Below, piece by piece: positions 42,370 through 49,589 of a stretch of DNA of 64,000 bases (position 1 is the stretch's first letter; each line of letters opens with the position of its first letter). The position numbers were made by a program, and so were the translations under genes. Below the pieces are notes generated by a model. The model saw only the letters and a program-made list of their open reading frames with translations, was not told the DNA's origin and ran no database searches. The DNA is taken from the NCBI RefSeq assembly GCF_002858935.1, contig NZ_PJRT01000005.1, forward strand, positions 186,001 through 250,000, in the 5' to 3' direction. Source of the DNA: Pantoea endophytica. GTDB taxonomy: Bacteria > Pseudomonadota > Gammaproteobacteria > Enterobacterales > Enterobacteriaceae.

Positions 42370-43446
42370 ATGAACTATTACTCACCTGACGATAGCCATT
42401 TGAAGCGGCGCTCCCAACGCTTCGTCCGCCGCATGTTTATCATGCGTCAGCTCGGCACGATGTTATGTTTTTTCCCGATTCTCTCAGTACTGATGGAGCG
42501 GGATCGTGGCCTGGCGTTTAGCGCCCTGTTATTTGTGAATGCGTTTCTCTGGCCGTGGCTGGCTTATCAGCGCGCGCTGCGGGCCGAAGATTCCACCGCT
42601 ACCGAGCGGCACAACTTAACCCTTGATGCCGCCTTTGGTGGCATTTGGGTAGCGCTGATGGCGCTGAGTCCGCTACCTTCCTTTGTCATCATGGCGGTGC
42701 TAGCCTCGGACCGCTATGCTGCGGGCGGTGCTGCCCAGTTGATTGCAGCGATGCAGGCATTTCTCTGCGCCTTTGTGCTGGTATGGCTGGTGGATGGCGC
42801 AGGCGTTGATTTGGCGTTCAGCACGCGAACCGTCTGGCTGAGCCTGCCGCTGGCAACCTGCTACATGTTGGTACTCAGCGTCACCTCGTACAATCTCACC
42901 TGGCAACTGCGCAAACGCAACCGCGAGCTGGAGCGCATTGCGCTGATGGATCCCGGTCTGGGGATTCCCAATCGTCGCTTGTTTGAACGTCGGCTGGAGA
43001 GCGAATTTCTCAGCACGCGTCGTGGCGACAGCGCTGGCTATTTACTGCTCATAGACCTCGATTATTTCAAATCGGTAAACGATACCTGGGGCCACGAAGC
43101 GGGGGATTTCCTGCTGGCGGAAATTTCATCGCTGCTGCGAAATCATGTGGGATTGCAGGATATTCCAGCGCGTTTTGGCGGCGATGAGCTAGGCGTGATT
43201 GTGCATCATGCCAGCGACGAATCGGTGGTGGCGCTGGCCCAACGTTTGCAGGAAAAGATTGCGCAGGTGCGTTTACCGGCATCGGCGGAGTTTCGTTGTT
43301 CGGTGAGTATAGGTATTGCATCAGCAGCGCATGCAGAATCCATACGTCACTGGTTGCGGCATGCCGATGAAGCGCTGTATGAGGTGAAACGTGCCGGACG
43401 CAACGGCGTGCGCTTGTGGCAACCGTCGCTGGCCGGCGCGGCCTGA
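42370..43446 (+). CDS. MASE2-GGDEF diguanylate cyclase-like protein
   Basis: 358 residues. The N-terminal ~180 residues are a MASE2-type membrane sensor resembling AdrA/DgcC (FVRRMFIMRQLGTMLCFFPILSVL, FVNAFLWPWLAYQRALRA). The GGDEF domain begins around residue 195 (LMDPGLGIPNRRLFERRLESEF) and includes LLLIDLDYFKSVNDTWGHEAGDFLLAEI. The active-site loop reads RFGGDELG (about 268-275), i.e. GGDEL in place of GGDEF/GGEEF. SVSIGIASA and ADEALYEVKRAGRN complete it. It may still make c-di-GMP, but the changed last residue leaves activity open. The start codon lacks a strong ribosome site. Confidence 0.88.
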   Translation: MNYYSPDDSHLKRRSQRFVRRMFIMRQLGTMLCFFPILSVLMERDRGLAFSALLFVNAFLWPWLAYQRALRAEDSTATERHNLTLDAAFGGIWVALMALSPLPSFVIMAVLASDRYAAGGAAQLIAAMQAFLCAFVLVWLVDGAGVDLAFSTRTVWLSLPLATCYMLVLSVTSYNLTWQLRKRNRELERIALMDPGLGIPNRRLFERRLESEFLSTRRGDSAGYLLLIDLDYFKSVNDTWGHEAGDFLLAEISSLLRNHVGLQDIPARFGGDELGVIVHHASDESVVALAQRLQEKIAQVRLPASAEFRCSVSIGIASAAHAESIRHWLRHADEALYEVKRAGRNGVRLWQPSLAGAA

Positions 43447-43447
43447 A

Positions 43448-43909
43448 TTACACGAACTCGGGTTCGCAGTTCACTGGGAAGTTAAGCGAGTTAGCAATAA
43501 AGCAGGCTTCGTGGGCCTGATGATGCAGTTCACGCGCGCGGTCCGCATCCGCCGGATCGCGCAGCGCAATGCGCGGTTTCAACGTGATGTTGGTAAACCG
43601 ACCGCGCGTGCCCTCAATCATTGTCCCTTCTGCTGCATCTTCATAAGCTTCCACTACAATTCCGGCGTCAGAACATAAATGCAGATACCACAATTTGTGG
43701 CATGCCGAGGCCGAAGCCAGCAATAACTCTTCCGGATTCCAGCGCGTGGCATCCCCGCGAAACGCTGGATCGGCGCTTAGCGCTATCGTCTCTTTGCCAG
43801 CGGCAATCAGCTCCGCGTTACGATCGTAAGCGGTATAAGATGCGGTGCCGTTGCCGCGGTTGCCGGTCCAGCGCACCGTGACCTGATAATAGTGTTCTTT
43901 TGCTGCCAT
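43448..43909 (-). CDS. OsmC/Ohr-family protein
   Basis: 153 residues. The ATG at 43909 has AAGGAG eight bases upstream. Features include VRWTGNRGNGTASYTAYDRNAELI, DPAFRGDATRWNPEELLLASASACHKLWYLHLC and HHQAHEACFIANSLNFPV. The two conserved cysteines (ASAC and HEAC) match the redox pair of OsmC-type thiol peroxidases. It would reduce organic hydroperoxides in the cytosol. It converges on the GGDEF gene with one base between the stop codons. Confidence 0.9.
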   Translation of the reverse strand: MAAKEHYYQVTVRWTGNRGNGTASYTAYDRNAELIAAGKETIALSADPAFRGDATRWNPEELLLASASACHKLWYLHLCSDAGIVVEAYEDAAEGTMIEGTRGRFTNITLKPRIALRDPADADRARELHHQAHEACFIANSLNFPVNCEPEFV

Positions 43910-44086
43910 TACTGATGCTCCTTTTAAAATGAACATGACATCAGCAGACTATCAGGAATTGCTGCTACAACGCCTGCGATCGGTGATATCGATTTTCGTG
44001 AAAGGATAGGGGCCGTGTAATTTGTTTATAGCGAAAGCTGTTAGGTAAACTTAAGGAATCGGATAACGTTTAAGGGAAAATTTACC

Positions 44087-44635
44087 ATGTTAGAGACAAA
44101 CCGCCTGATCCTCCGACAATGGCAGCAAACAGACTTACAACCCTTTGCCGAACTCAATGCCGATCCCGAAGTGATGAAGTATTTCCCGAAAACGCTGAGT
44201 CGTCAGGAAAGCGACAACGTCGTTGCAAGATTTAAGGCGATGATTGGTGCAAACCAGGGTTGGGGTTTTTGGGCCGTTGAGATGAAAGCCACCGGCGAAT
44301 TTGTCGGCAGCGTGGGTTTAGCACAGCAGCCAGATCGCTTCGATTTTTCTCCCTGCACGGAAATTGGCTGGCGTATTAATAAAAAGTTCTGGGGGCAGGG
44401 AATCGCCAAAGAAGCCGCCCAGGCATCGTTGGCTTACGCGTTTAATGTTTTGCATCTTCCCGAGGTCGTTTCGTTCACCAGTACTCATAACACGCCATCT
44501 GAGAAGCTGATGCAGCGATTGGGGATGCAGAAACAAACTATCTTTCTCCATCCCGCGTTACCTTCCGATCACGCACTAGCTGAGCATGTGCTGTATAAGA
44601 TTTTCCACAACAACTTTATTGACTCGCCTCTCTAA
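44087..44635 (+). CDS. GNAT acetyltransferase, RimJ/RimL group
   Basis: 182 residues with AAGGGAA about 11 bases before the ATG. It starts MLETNRLILRQWQQTDLQPF, the usual RimJ/L-type opening. The acetyl-CoA motif is TEIGWRINKKFWGQGIAKEAAQASLAYAF and the C-terminal strand EVVSFTSTHNTPSEKLMQRLGM. Members acetylate protein N-termini or small molecules. The 3' end overlaps the convergent MscS gene by 20 bases. Confidence 0.88.
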   Translation: MLETNRLILRQWQQTDLQPFAELNADPEVMKYFPKTLSRQESDNVVARFKAMIGANQGWGFWAVEMKATGEFVGSVGLAQQPDRFDFSPCTEIGWRINKKFWGQGIAKEAAQASLAYAFNVLHLPEVVSFTSTHNTPSEKLMQRLGMQKQTIFLHPALPSDHALAEHVLYKIFHNNFIDSPL

Positions 44636-45695
44636 ACCCGGCATCAGTCAATGTCGCCCGCACATGAGGAAGACTCTGCGGATAATTTTGCTGAATAAAC
44701 TCAATCATCTTTTCCCGCACGTAACAGCGTAAATCAAAGGCGGTAGGGGAATTCTGCGCCGTCATTAATAATCTGATGGTCATGGTTTTGTCAGTGGTAT
44801 CCGTAACCTGAAGCACCTGAGTTTGTTGATCCCAGAGTTTAGTTTCACTGAGGACTTTTTCAAAATGCTTACGCAGAGGATCTAATGGCATCGAATAATC
44901 GAGGTAAAGAAAAACAGAGCCTAATATTTGGGCGTTATTACGCGTCCAGTTTTGGAAAGCATTTTCGGTAAAGTAGGTGATGGGCAAAACTAAACGACGC
45001 AGATCCCAAATACGCACCACAACATAAGTCAGGTTGATCTCTTCAATCCAGCCCCATTCATTTTCCACCACCACAGCATCATCAATTTTTATCGGTTGGG
45101 TAAAGGCGATCTGAATCCCGGCGAACAGGTTAACCAGCGATTTCTGCAGGGCAAAGCCAATGATTATACCGGCAACGCCGGCACCGGCGAGAATGGTCGT
45201 GCCGAATTTTCGCACGCCAGGGAAACTGAGCAAAATTAGCGAAAGACACAGTGTCACCAGTACGACAATCGCGACTTTTTTCACATACATTATCTGCGTG
45301 CGAATTTTTCGCGCACGAAGGTTATTCGAAAGATTGATGTCATAGCGAATAAATAGCATATCCTGCGCCACATTGATCAATCGAATAAGCACCGAGCAAA
45401 AGGATAAGATAATGAAAATATTAACGGTGGTGGTAATAAAGCTCAGGGATCCTGGCTGGATATTAACATAACTAAGTCCAGCACTAATTAACAATAAAGG
45501 GATAAACAGAAACAGCGATCCGCGCAGATGCTTTTCCAGTGACTTGAACAGTTTTCTGTCACGTTTTTGCCAGTAGCGAATAAATCTAAGGAGAATAAAT
45601 CGCGCCAGAAATCCTATTGCGAGTGAGAGAGTGACAAGCATAACAGCAGGCACCCATGTTGGAGCACCAGATAACTCATCAAATAATAATGGCAT
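44616..45695 (-). CDS. MscS-family mechanosensitive channel
   Basis: 359 residues. The ATG at 45695 has AAGGGA nine bases upstream; an earlier in-frame TTG (45743) has none. Four or five hydrophobic segments precede the pore helix TTILAGAGVAGIIIGFALQKSLVNLFAGI (MscS TM3 with Gly/Ala packing). The beta domain is IQIAFTQPIKIDDAVVVENEWGWIEEINLTYVVVRIWDLRRLVLP. It releases solutes on osmotic downshift. It is longer than MscS itself by about 70 residues at the N-terminus. Confidence 0.9.
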   Translation of the reverse strand: MPLLFDELSGAPTWVPAVMLVTLSLAIGFLARFILLRFIRYWQKRDRKLFKSLEKHLRGSLFLFIPLLLISAGLSYVNIQPGSLSFITTTVNIFIILSFCSVLIRLINVAQDMLFIRYDINLSNNLRARKIRTQIMYVKKVAIVVLVTLCLSLILLSFPGVRKFGTTILAGAGVAGIIIGFALQKSLVNLFAGIQIAFTQPIKIDDAVVVENEWGWIEEINLTYVVVRIWDLRRLVLPITYFTENAFQNWTRNNAQILGSVFLYLDYSMPLDPLRKHFEKVLSETKLWDQQTQVLQVTDTTDKTMTIRLLMTAQNSPTAFDLRCYVREKMIEFIQQNYPQSLPHVRATLTDAGFREASQ

Positions 45696-45844
45696 TACTT
45701 TCCCTTTTATTAAGCCAACAACCGTGGTTGTCAGATAAGTCAAAAAATTCAGTAACCATTCTGATATCGGTTATCTGCAGATTATTTATTCATACTTATC
45801 AGTATAGACGCTGTAGCAGGCAGGGGATGGGTGGCGTATGCATC

Positions 45845-45912
45845 GGTCGCCACAAATGGCGACCCTTAGGCAGTTTGGCGAGGTTTTTGTAGGGTGCGCA
45901 TTGATGCGCACC
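45845..45912. repeat. Two adjacent perfect hairpins (GGTCGCCA and GGTGCGCAT types)
   Basis: GGTCGCCA-CAAA-TGGCGACC at 45845-45864 and GGTGCGCAT-TG-ATGCGCACC at 45893-45912. The first belongs to the same family as 28250 and 29616; the second resembles the hairpin at 36543. They lie between the TupA-like gene (which ends at 45947) and the divergently placed MscS gene. Confidence 0.75.
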
Positions 45913-45946
45913 TGTTACGAAAGGAGGTAAATCAATCACTTTGAAA

Positions 45947-46816
45947 CTACAACTTTAGCTGGCTGCCTAAAATAGCATCGGCTTCCTGCAGTGTCACATC
46001 GAGGCCCGCAGAGGGCGTAAATGTCAATTCGCCAAAAATAACCTTACCGTTGAGAAGGTAGAAGTCAGCACGAACAAATTTAAAATCAGCGGCCAGTTTA
46101 ACCGCATACTCTTTCATGTTATTGAAACCTTCCGGCATTTTGGGATAGCTGTTGGTATTGATTAATTCAACAGTATCTTCAAAGGGAAGCGGATGCCAGT
46201 TCATATCAAAATAATAGAATTTAGGTGTGCCTTTCTCCCGCTCCATGCACACCATTACCGCATAAGGTTTTCCATTGAAACAGTAAAATTTATAATCCTC
46301 TGGAAACCCACCACGTTCATTCTCAATGTATTTTTCGCATAAGATTTTGCGGTCAATTTTCTTATACTGCGGCTCAATGAAATGGGAGGAGAAATCCTGC
46401 TTTAACCACTTACTGAGTTGCTTGTTGGTTTTTTCGATGTCCAGCGATGCTTTGCTATCACAGATTATGTTGTAACCTGCGCCATGGTTACACTTAAGTG
46501 CGAATTTATTGGGTAATGCGCGGTAGTCAATATCCATTGGGTCATCATACACGCCGTAGAGTTCATTCAGGATTTCACCACACCCTTTCGCTATCACATA
46601 CTCCCGAACCTTATACTTATCCGCGCACAAGGTATAAATATCACCATTTAACTCATTGAATTTGAGCCACTGAATTTTTTCATTGAAATTGATTGGATTG
46701 GTTAAGTTCAGCTTTTTCTTGAACTTAATATAGTAATGTGTTTTAGCGCAAAATTCTGGGTACATATATGCGCTGATTTTTAACGCTGATTTGACTGTGT
46801 GTTTTATCATTTTCAT
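45947..46816 (-). CDS. TupA-like ATP-grasp protein
   Basis: 289 residues. N-terminal INFNEKIQWLKFNELNGDIYTLCADKYKVREYVIAKGCGEILNELYGVYDDP and central KFALKCNHGAGYNIICDS match the TupA-like ATP-grasp family, with LCEKYIENERGGFPEDYKFYCFNGKPYAVMVCMERE and the Mg-site region FVRADFYLLNGKVIFGELTFTPSAGL. Family members act in surface polysaccharide or teichuronopeptide modification, adding amino acids to sugar acids. The gene is AT-rich and follows a flippase gene by five bases, so both form an acquired module. The start codon lies just after the flippase stop with GAGAT upstream. Confidence 0.85.
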   Translation of the reverse strand: MKMIKHTVKSALKISAYMYPEFCAKTHYYIKFKKKLNLTNPINFNEKIQWLKFNELNGDIYTLCADKYKVREYVIAKGCGEILNELYGVYDDPMDIDYRALPNKFALKCNHGAGYNIICDSKASLDIEKTNKQLSKWLKQDFSSHFIEPQYKKIDRKILCEKYIENERGGFPEDYKFYCFNGKPYAVMVCMEREKGTPKFYYFDMNWHPLPFEDTVELINTNSYPKMPEGFNNMKEYAVKLAADFKFVRADFYLLNGKVIFGELTFTPSAGLDVTLQEADAILGSQLKL

Positions 46817-46821
46817 TAAAA

Positions 46822-48057
46822 TTATCTCAGTTTGAAAATGTTAAGATGCATTTTGATGATTGTTTTATTTCTGAAGAAGTAATTGAGTAAAGTGCAAGAC
46901 ATAATCTCAACGATCAAAAAACAGTATGCGGCCCCATTAATGCCGAAGGAATTAATCATTAGCCATGAAAGCGGTATGGTTAAGACACAACATAAAAACA
47001 TCTTTTTAGCCAGGTAACTGTATCCGGACTCTTTGATCATATAGCGATAACAAATTGTACCTAATGCAGAGAACATAGTGCCGATGATAATGATGGGAAT
47101 GATACTCACGGAATCCATATACTTATCGCCATACAGTAAATGTATGAAGTATTCACCAAAAAAGTAGAATCCAGCTAACGCTATAAGCGAACACAAGATG
47201 ACAATTCGGTTGATTTTAATGAGTAGCATTTCAACGGTGATTTGATCTTTTTCACTGTATATCTTTGAGAAGAAGCTTGTTATTAATGCCAATACGATAA
47301 ATGACCAGGCACCTCCTAAAGTTAACGCGACGCTATAAACGCCCAGATTTGAGTAAGAAAGGATTTTTGCCAAAAAAATGCTCGATATCTGCGTATAGAT
47401 GTTAGCCGATAGACTCGATAAAATCAGCGCACCGCCGGTGAATAACATATGACGGTTATACATTCCGGCGCCTTTACGATTCTCATTTATTTTTGTGGTG
47501 TAGTTAAAATAGATAAGACGCAGGAAATAAGGTATGAGCGGGATGATAACAATAGGAATGGTGAAGTAGTACACGGGCATTTTGAAGTATGAAATAGAGA
47601 ATCGAATCAACAAGGCAACAGATAAGCCGATCACATTGGTGATAGTGTTTATTTTTGATTTTAATTGCGTGTTGTTGTAGATGGAAAAGAAGTCCATCAC
47701 AATGTAGTAAGTGGCAATACAGTTGGCCACACCAAATAGAAACACAATGATGTCAGTGAAGAAGTAGAGGTAGATCAATACCGCGCTTGATGACAGGAGA
47801 AAGAAAAATCGCCGTTGATTTTGTGTGTGTATCGCTAATGCGATCCCAGACTTACTCTTTTCACTCATGCGTTTAAAGATGATGTTCTGACCGCCAAACC
47901 ACGATAGCGTTTGCACAAATATAAACAGAGAAGTTGAAATGTTTATTTTGCCATAGTCTTCAGGGCCAACGTATTTTGCCATCAGCGCATTAATATACAG
48001 TAGCCCGATGATATTGACTGACTTTTCTAACATGATCCATATTGAGTTAGAGTACAT
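46822..48057 (-). CDS. Wzx-like oligosaccharide flippase
   Basis: 411 residues with about 12 membrane segments. The opening NSIWIMLEKSVNIIGLLYINALMAKYVGPEDYGKINISTSLFIFVQTLSWFGGQNIIFKRMSEKS is typical of the PST/MATE-like flippase family. GAGAG lies eight bases before the ATG. The sequence is AT-rich and high in Ile/Tyr/Phe. It would move a lipid-linked glycan across the inner membrane. No glycosyltransferase or polymerase genes are adjacent, so it may serve a pathway encoded elsewhere or replace a resident flippase. Confidence 0.87.
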   Translation of the reverse strand: MYSNSIWIMLEKSVNIIGLLYINALMAKYVGPEDYGKINISTSLFIFVQTLSWFGGQNIIFKRMSEKSKSGIALAIHTQNQRRFFFLLSSSAVLIYLYFFTDIIVFLFGVANCIATYYIVMDFFSIYNNTQLKSKINTITNVIGLSVALLIRFSISYFKMPVYYFTIPIVIIPLIPYFLRLIYFNYTTKINENRKGAGMYNRHMLFTGGALILSSLSANIYTQISSIFLAKILSYSNLGVYSVALTLGGAWSFIVLALITSFFSKIYSEKDQITVEMLLIKINRIVILCSLIALAGFYFFGEYFIHLLYGDKYMDSVSIIPIIIIGTMFSALGTICYRYMIKESGYSYLAKKMFLCCVLTIPLSWLMINSFGINGAAYCFLIVEIMSCTLLNYFFRNKTIIKMHLNIFKLR

Positions 48058-48420
48058 TGCATGTCTCTCATCTACAGAGCTGTGTTGATAGCGTTAAGGA
48101 CTGTTTATAAGCCATCCGCAAAAAATGAAGCTTTCTTCTATATGCATTAATGTTGTGTATTATTGCGAAATATTCATATAAAAAACACCCAATATTACTG
48201 TTTATTCTGCAGGCTAAATTAATTGGTTGACAGTGTGGCTGCTGATATCCAATTAGTGAAGGGTTTTTTTATTAATCAGATTAATGACGTGCGTTTTCAA
48301 ATATTGAGTCCATTATTTAATCGTGTTCGACTCTATATATTGTGATGATGATCATGATTTTCTTTAACGGGGCTAATTACCGAGAGCACACAGTGTAGCG
48401 GCGCAATTGATTGCGCGATT
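48058..48420. other. AT-rich non-coding stretch upstream of the flippase gene
   Basis: About 360 bases with no supported gene. It presumably holds the promoter for the flippase - TupA-like pair. I found no JUMPstart/ops motif (GGCGGTAG) on the transcribed strand. Confidence 0.55.
48394..48418. repeat. Degenerate copy of the GTAGCGGCGC palindromic repeat
   Basis: TGTAGCGGCGCAATTGATTGCGCGA: left arm intact, loop and right arm altered. It directly abuts the transporter remnant. Confidence 0.6.
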
Positions 48421-48525
48421 ATGCCCTATTTCATGGGGCTGATTTCTGACCACGTCAGTACCGCTGTGGCTTACAGCCTGCTGCAGCTGAGCTTTGTTGT
48501 GGTGCTGGCCTATGCGTTGAGGTAG
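48421..48525 (+). pseudogene. 3' remnant of an MFS transporter gene
   Basis: 35 codons ending in TAG encode MPYFMGLISDHVSTAVAYSL and then a hydrophobic tail (LLQLSFVVVLAYALR). This looks like the last cytoplasmic loop (PxxMGLISD) and TM12 of a major-facilitator transporter. The composition is GC-rich, unlike the AT-rich DNA just upstream. It has no ribosome site and is far too short to function. It probably marks where a resident gene was truncated when the AT-rich module arrived. Confidence 0.65.
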
Positions 48526-48559
48526 CGCAGACATTCATAATGCGTTGAGTGTCTTGAGG

Positions 48560-48579
48560 GGCGATTCTGCGGAATCGCC
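48560..48579. repeat. Perfect hairpin GGCGATTC-TGCG-GAATCGCC
   Basis: Eight-base arms at 48560-48567 and 48572-48579, between the transporter remnant and the motility gene promoter. Same architecture as the other short hairpins. Confidence 0.7.
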
Positions 48580-48593
48580 TTACGAATGAACGT

Positions 48594-48620
48594 TAAAGTA
48601 CTGCGTGCACATGCCGATAA
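48594..48620 (+). promoter_or_regulatory. Sigma-28 (FliA) promoter of the YjfB-like gene
   Basis: TAAAGTAC, exactly 11 bases, GCCGATAA: a full match of the -10 and six of eight in the -35. It lies 61 bases before the start codon. Confidence 0.88.
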
Positions 48621-48681
48621 TCGTTTCAGGCTTTTAAAAGCTGTTTTTGTACTCAATATTCGTATTAATCAGGAGAGCAAG

Positions 48682-48870
48682 ATGGATGTATCACAAATTA
48701 CATCACTGGCTACCGGCCTTGATAACATGGAACTGGCTAATAAATTAAGCACGTTAGTACTGAAAAAGACATTAGATAATCAGCAATCGATGGCGAGCGG
48801 CATTCTGGATTCGATTCCTCAGTTGCCTGCAAACCCTGCAATTGGGCGCAACATTAACACCACTGCCTGA
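48682..48870 (+). CDS. YjfB-like putative motility protein
   Basis: 62 residues. The ATG at 48682 has AGGAG six bases upstream; the frame is open further upstream but crosses the promoter. The sequence MDVSQITSLATGLDNMELANKLSTLVLKKTLDNQQSMASGILDSIP matches the small YjfB family (VSxLAxxMxxxxLxxxVxxxVLKKAxD...A..LL). Its biochemical role is unknown, but a near-perfect flagellar sigma-28 promoter supports a link to motility. It is the third gene in 8 kb with such a promoter. Confidence 0.82.
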   Translation: MDVSQITSLATGLDNMELANKLSTLVLKKTLDNQQSMASGILDSIPQLPANPAIGRNINTTA

Positions 48871-48891
48871 AGTCAGCATTAACGGTTTTAT

Positions 48892-48918
48892 GGAGTGATG
48901 TCGATCGGGTATCACTCC
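48892..48918. terminator. Hairpin after the YjfB-like gene
   Basis: GGAGTGAT (48892-48899) pairs with ATCACTCC (48911-48918). There is no T-run. It lies between convergent genes and may stop transcription in either direction. Confidence 0.45.
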
Positions 48919-48980
48919 CAAAATGATTAAATAGTGTTGGCATGTTATTAGCGGAAGAAATTACAGGGTGAAGGTGTCGA

Positions 48981-49589
48981 TCACATATCCTGTTCGCGCA
49001 GTATTTTGCCGACATTTCCGCCCGGATGGACGTTGAGCAGCCGCTGCTGATCGAAGCCGTTACGCAGCATGATGTTACAGCACAGCGCATCGAACACCGC
49101 CAGCACCAGCATGATAGAAGTGGTAGCCAGCATATTGAGCGGGTCGATCTCCCGCTGGATATGCGTTTTCACCACCAGCGTAGCGGCGTCGGCAATCGCT
49201 GAGTCCAGGTTTTCCGTCACGCTGATGATAGCAACGCCTTTGGTTTTAAGCGTCGGCAGCAGGCGCGTCAGTTCTTCAGAATTACCGCCACGTGAAATCA
49301 GGATCATCAGGTCGTTGTTGCGCATAAATCCCAGGTCACCGTGGGCTGCATCGGTAGCGTTGAGGTACACTGCCGGTTGCTCGACGCATGCCAGCATGTG
49401 GGCGATTTTCCGCGCGGCAATGCCCGAGGTGCCAACACCGGTCACAACAATTTTACCGTGACATCCGGTAACCAGCATCACGAGCTGATGCCAGGTTTCG
49501 GCATCAAGATTACGTTGTAACGCCAGTAATTCCTCGCTATAGGTCTGCCAGGCCTGACATGCCTGAGTAAATTCTTCTTCCGCATTCAT
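48981..49589 (-). CDS. SIS-domain sugar-phosphate isomerase (KdsD/GutQ-like, SIS domain only)
   Basis: 202 residues. The SIS fold motifs are GKIVVTGVGTSGIAARKIAHMLACVEQPAVYLNATDAAHGDLGFMRNNDLMILISRGGNSEEL. The catalytic His of arabinose-5-phosphate isomerases would correspond to that in AAHGDLG, and VHPGGNVGK near the C-terminus also fits the KdsD group. The CBS pair of KdsD/GutQ is absent. It overlaps the FGGY kinase gene by 4 bases. A pentulose-5-phosphate/aldose-5-phosphate interconversion after kinase action is a reasonable inference. Confidence 0.85.
   Translation of the reverse strand: MNAEEEFTQACQAWQTYSEELLALQRNLDAETWHQLVMLVTGCHGKIVVTGVGTSGIAARKIAHMLACVEQPAVYLNATDAAHGDLGFMRNNDLMILISRGGNSEELTRLLPTLKTKGVAIISVTENLDSAIADAATLVVKTHIQREIDPLNMLATTSIMLVLAVFDALCCNIMLRNGFDQQRLLNVHPGGNVGKILREQDM

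Noticed and set aside
48058-48420. JUMPstart/ops element for the flippase module
   Set aside because: No GGCGGTAG or close variant was found on the transcribed strand.
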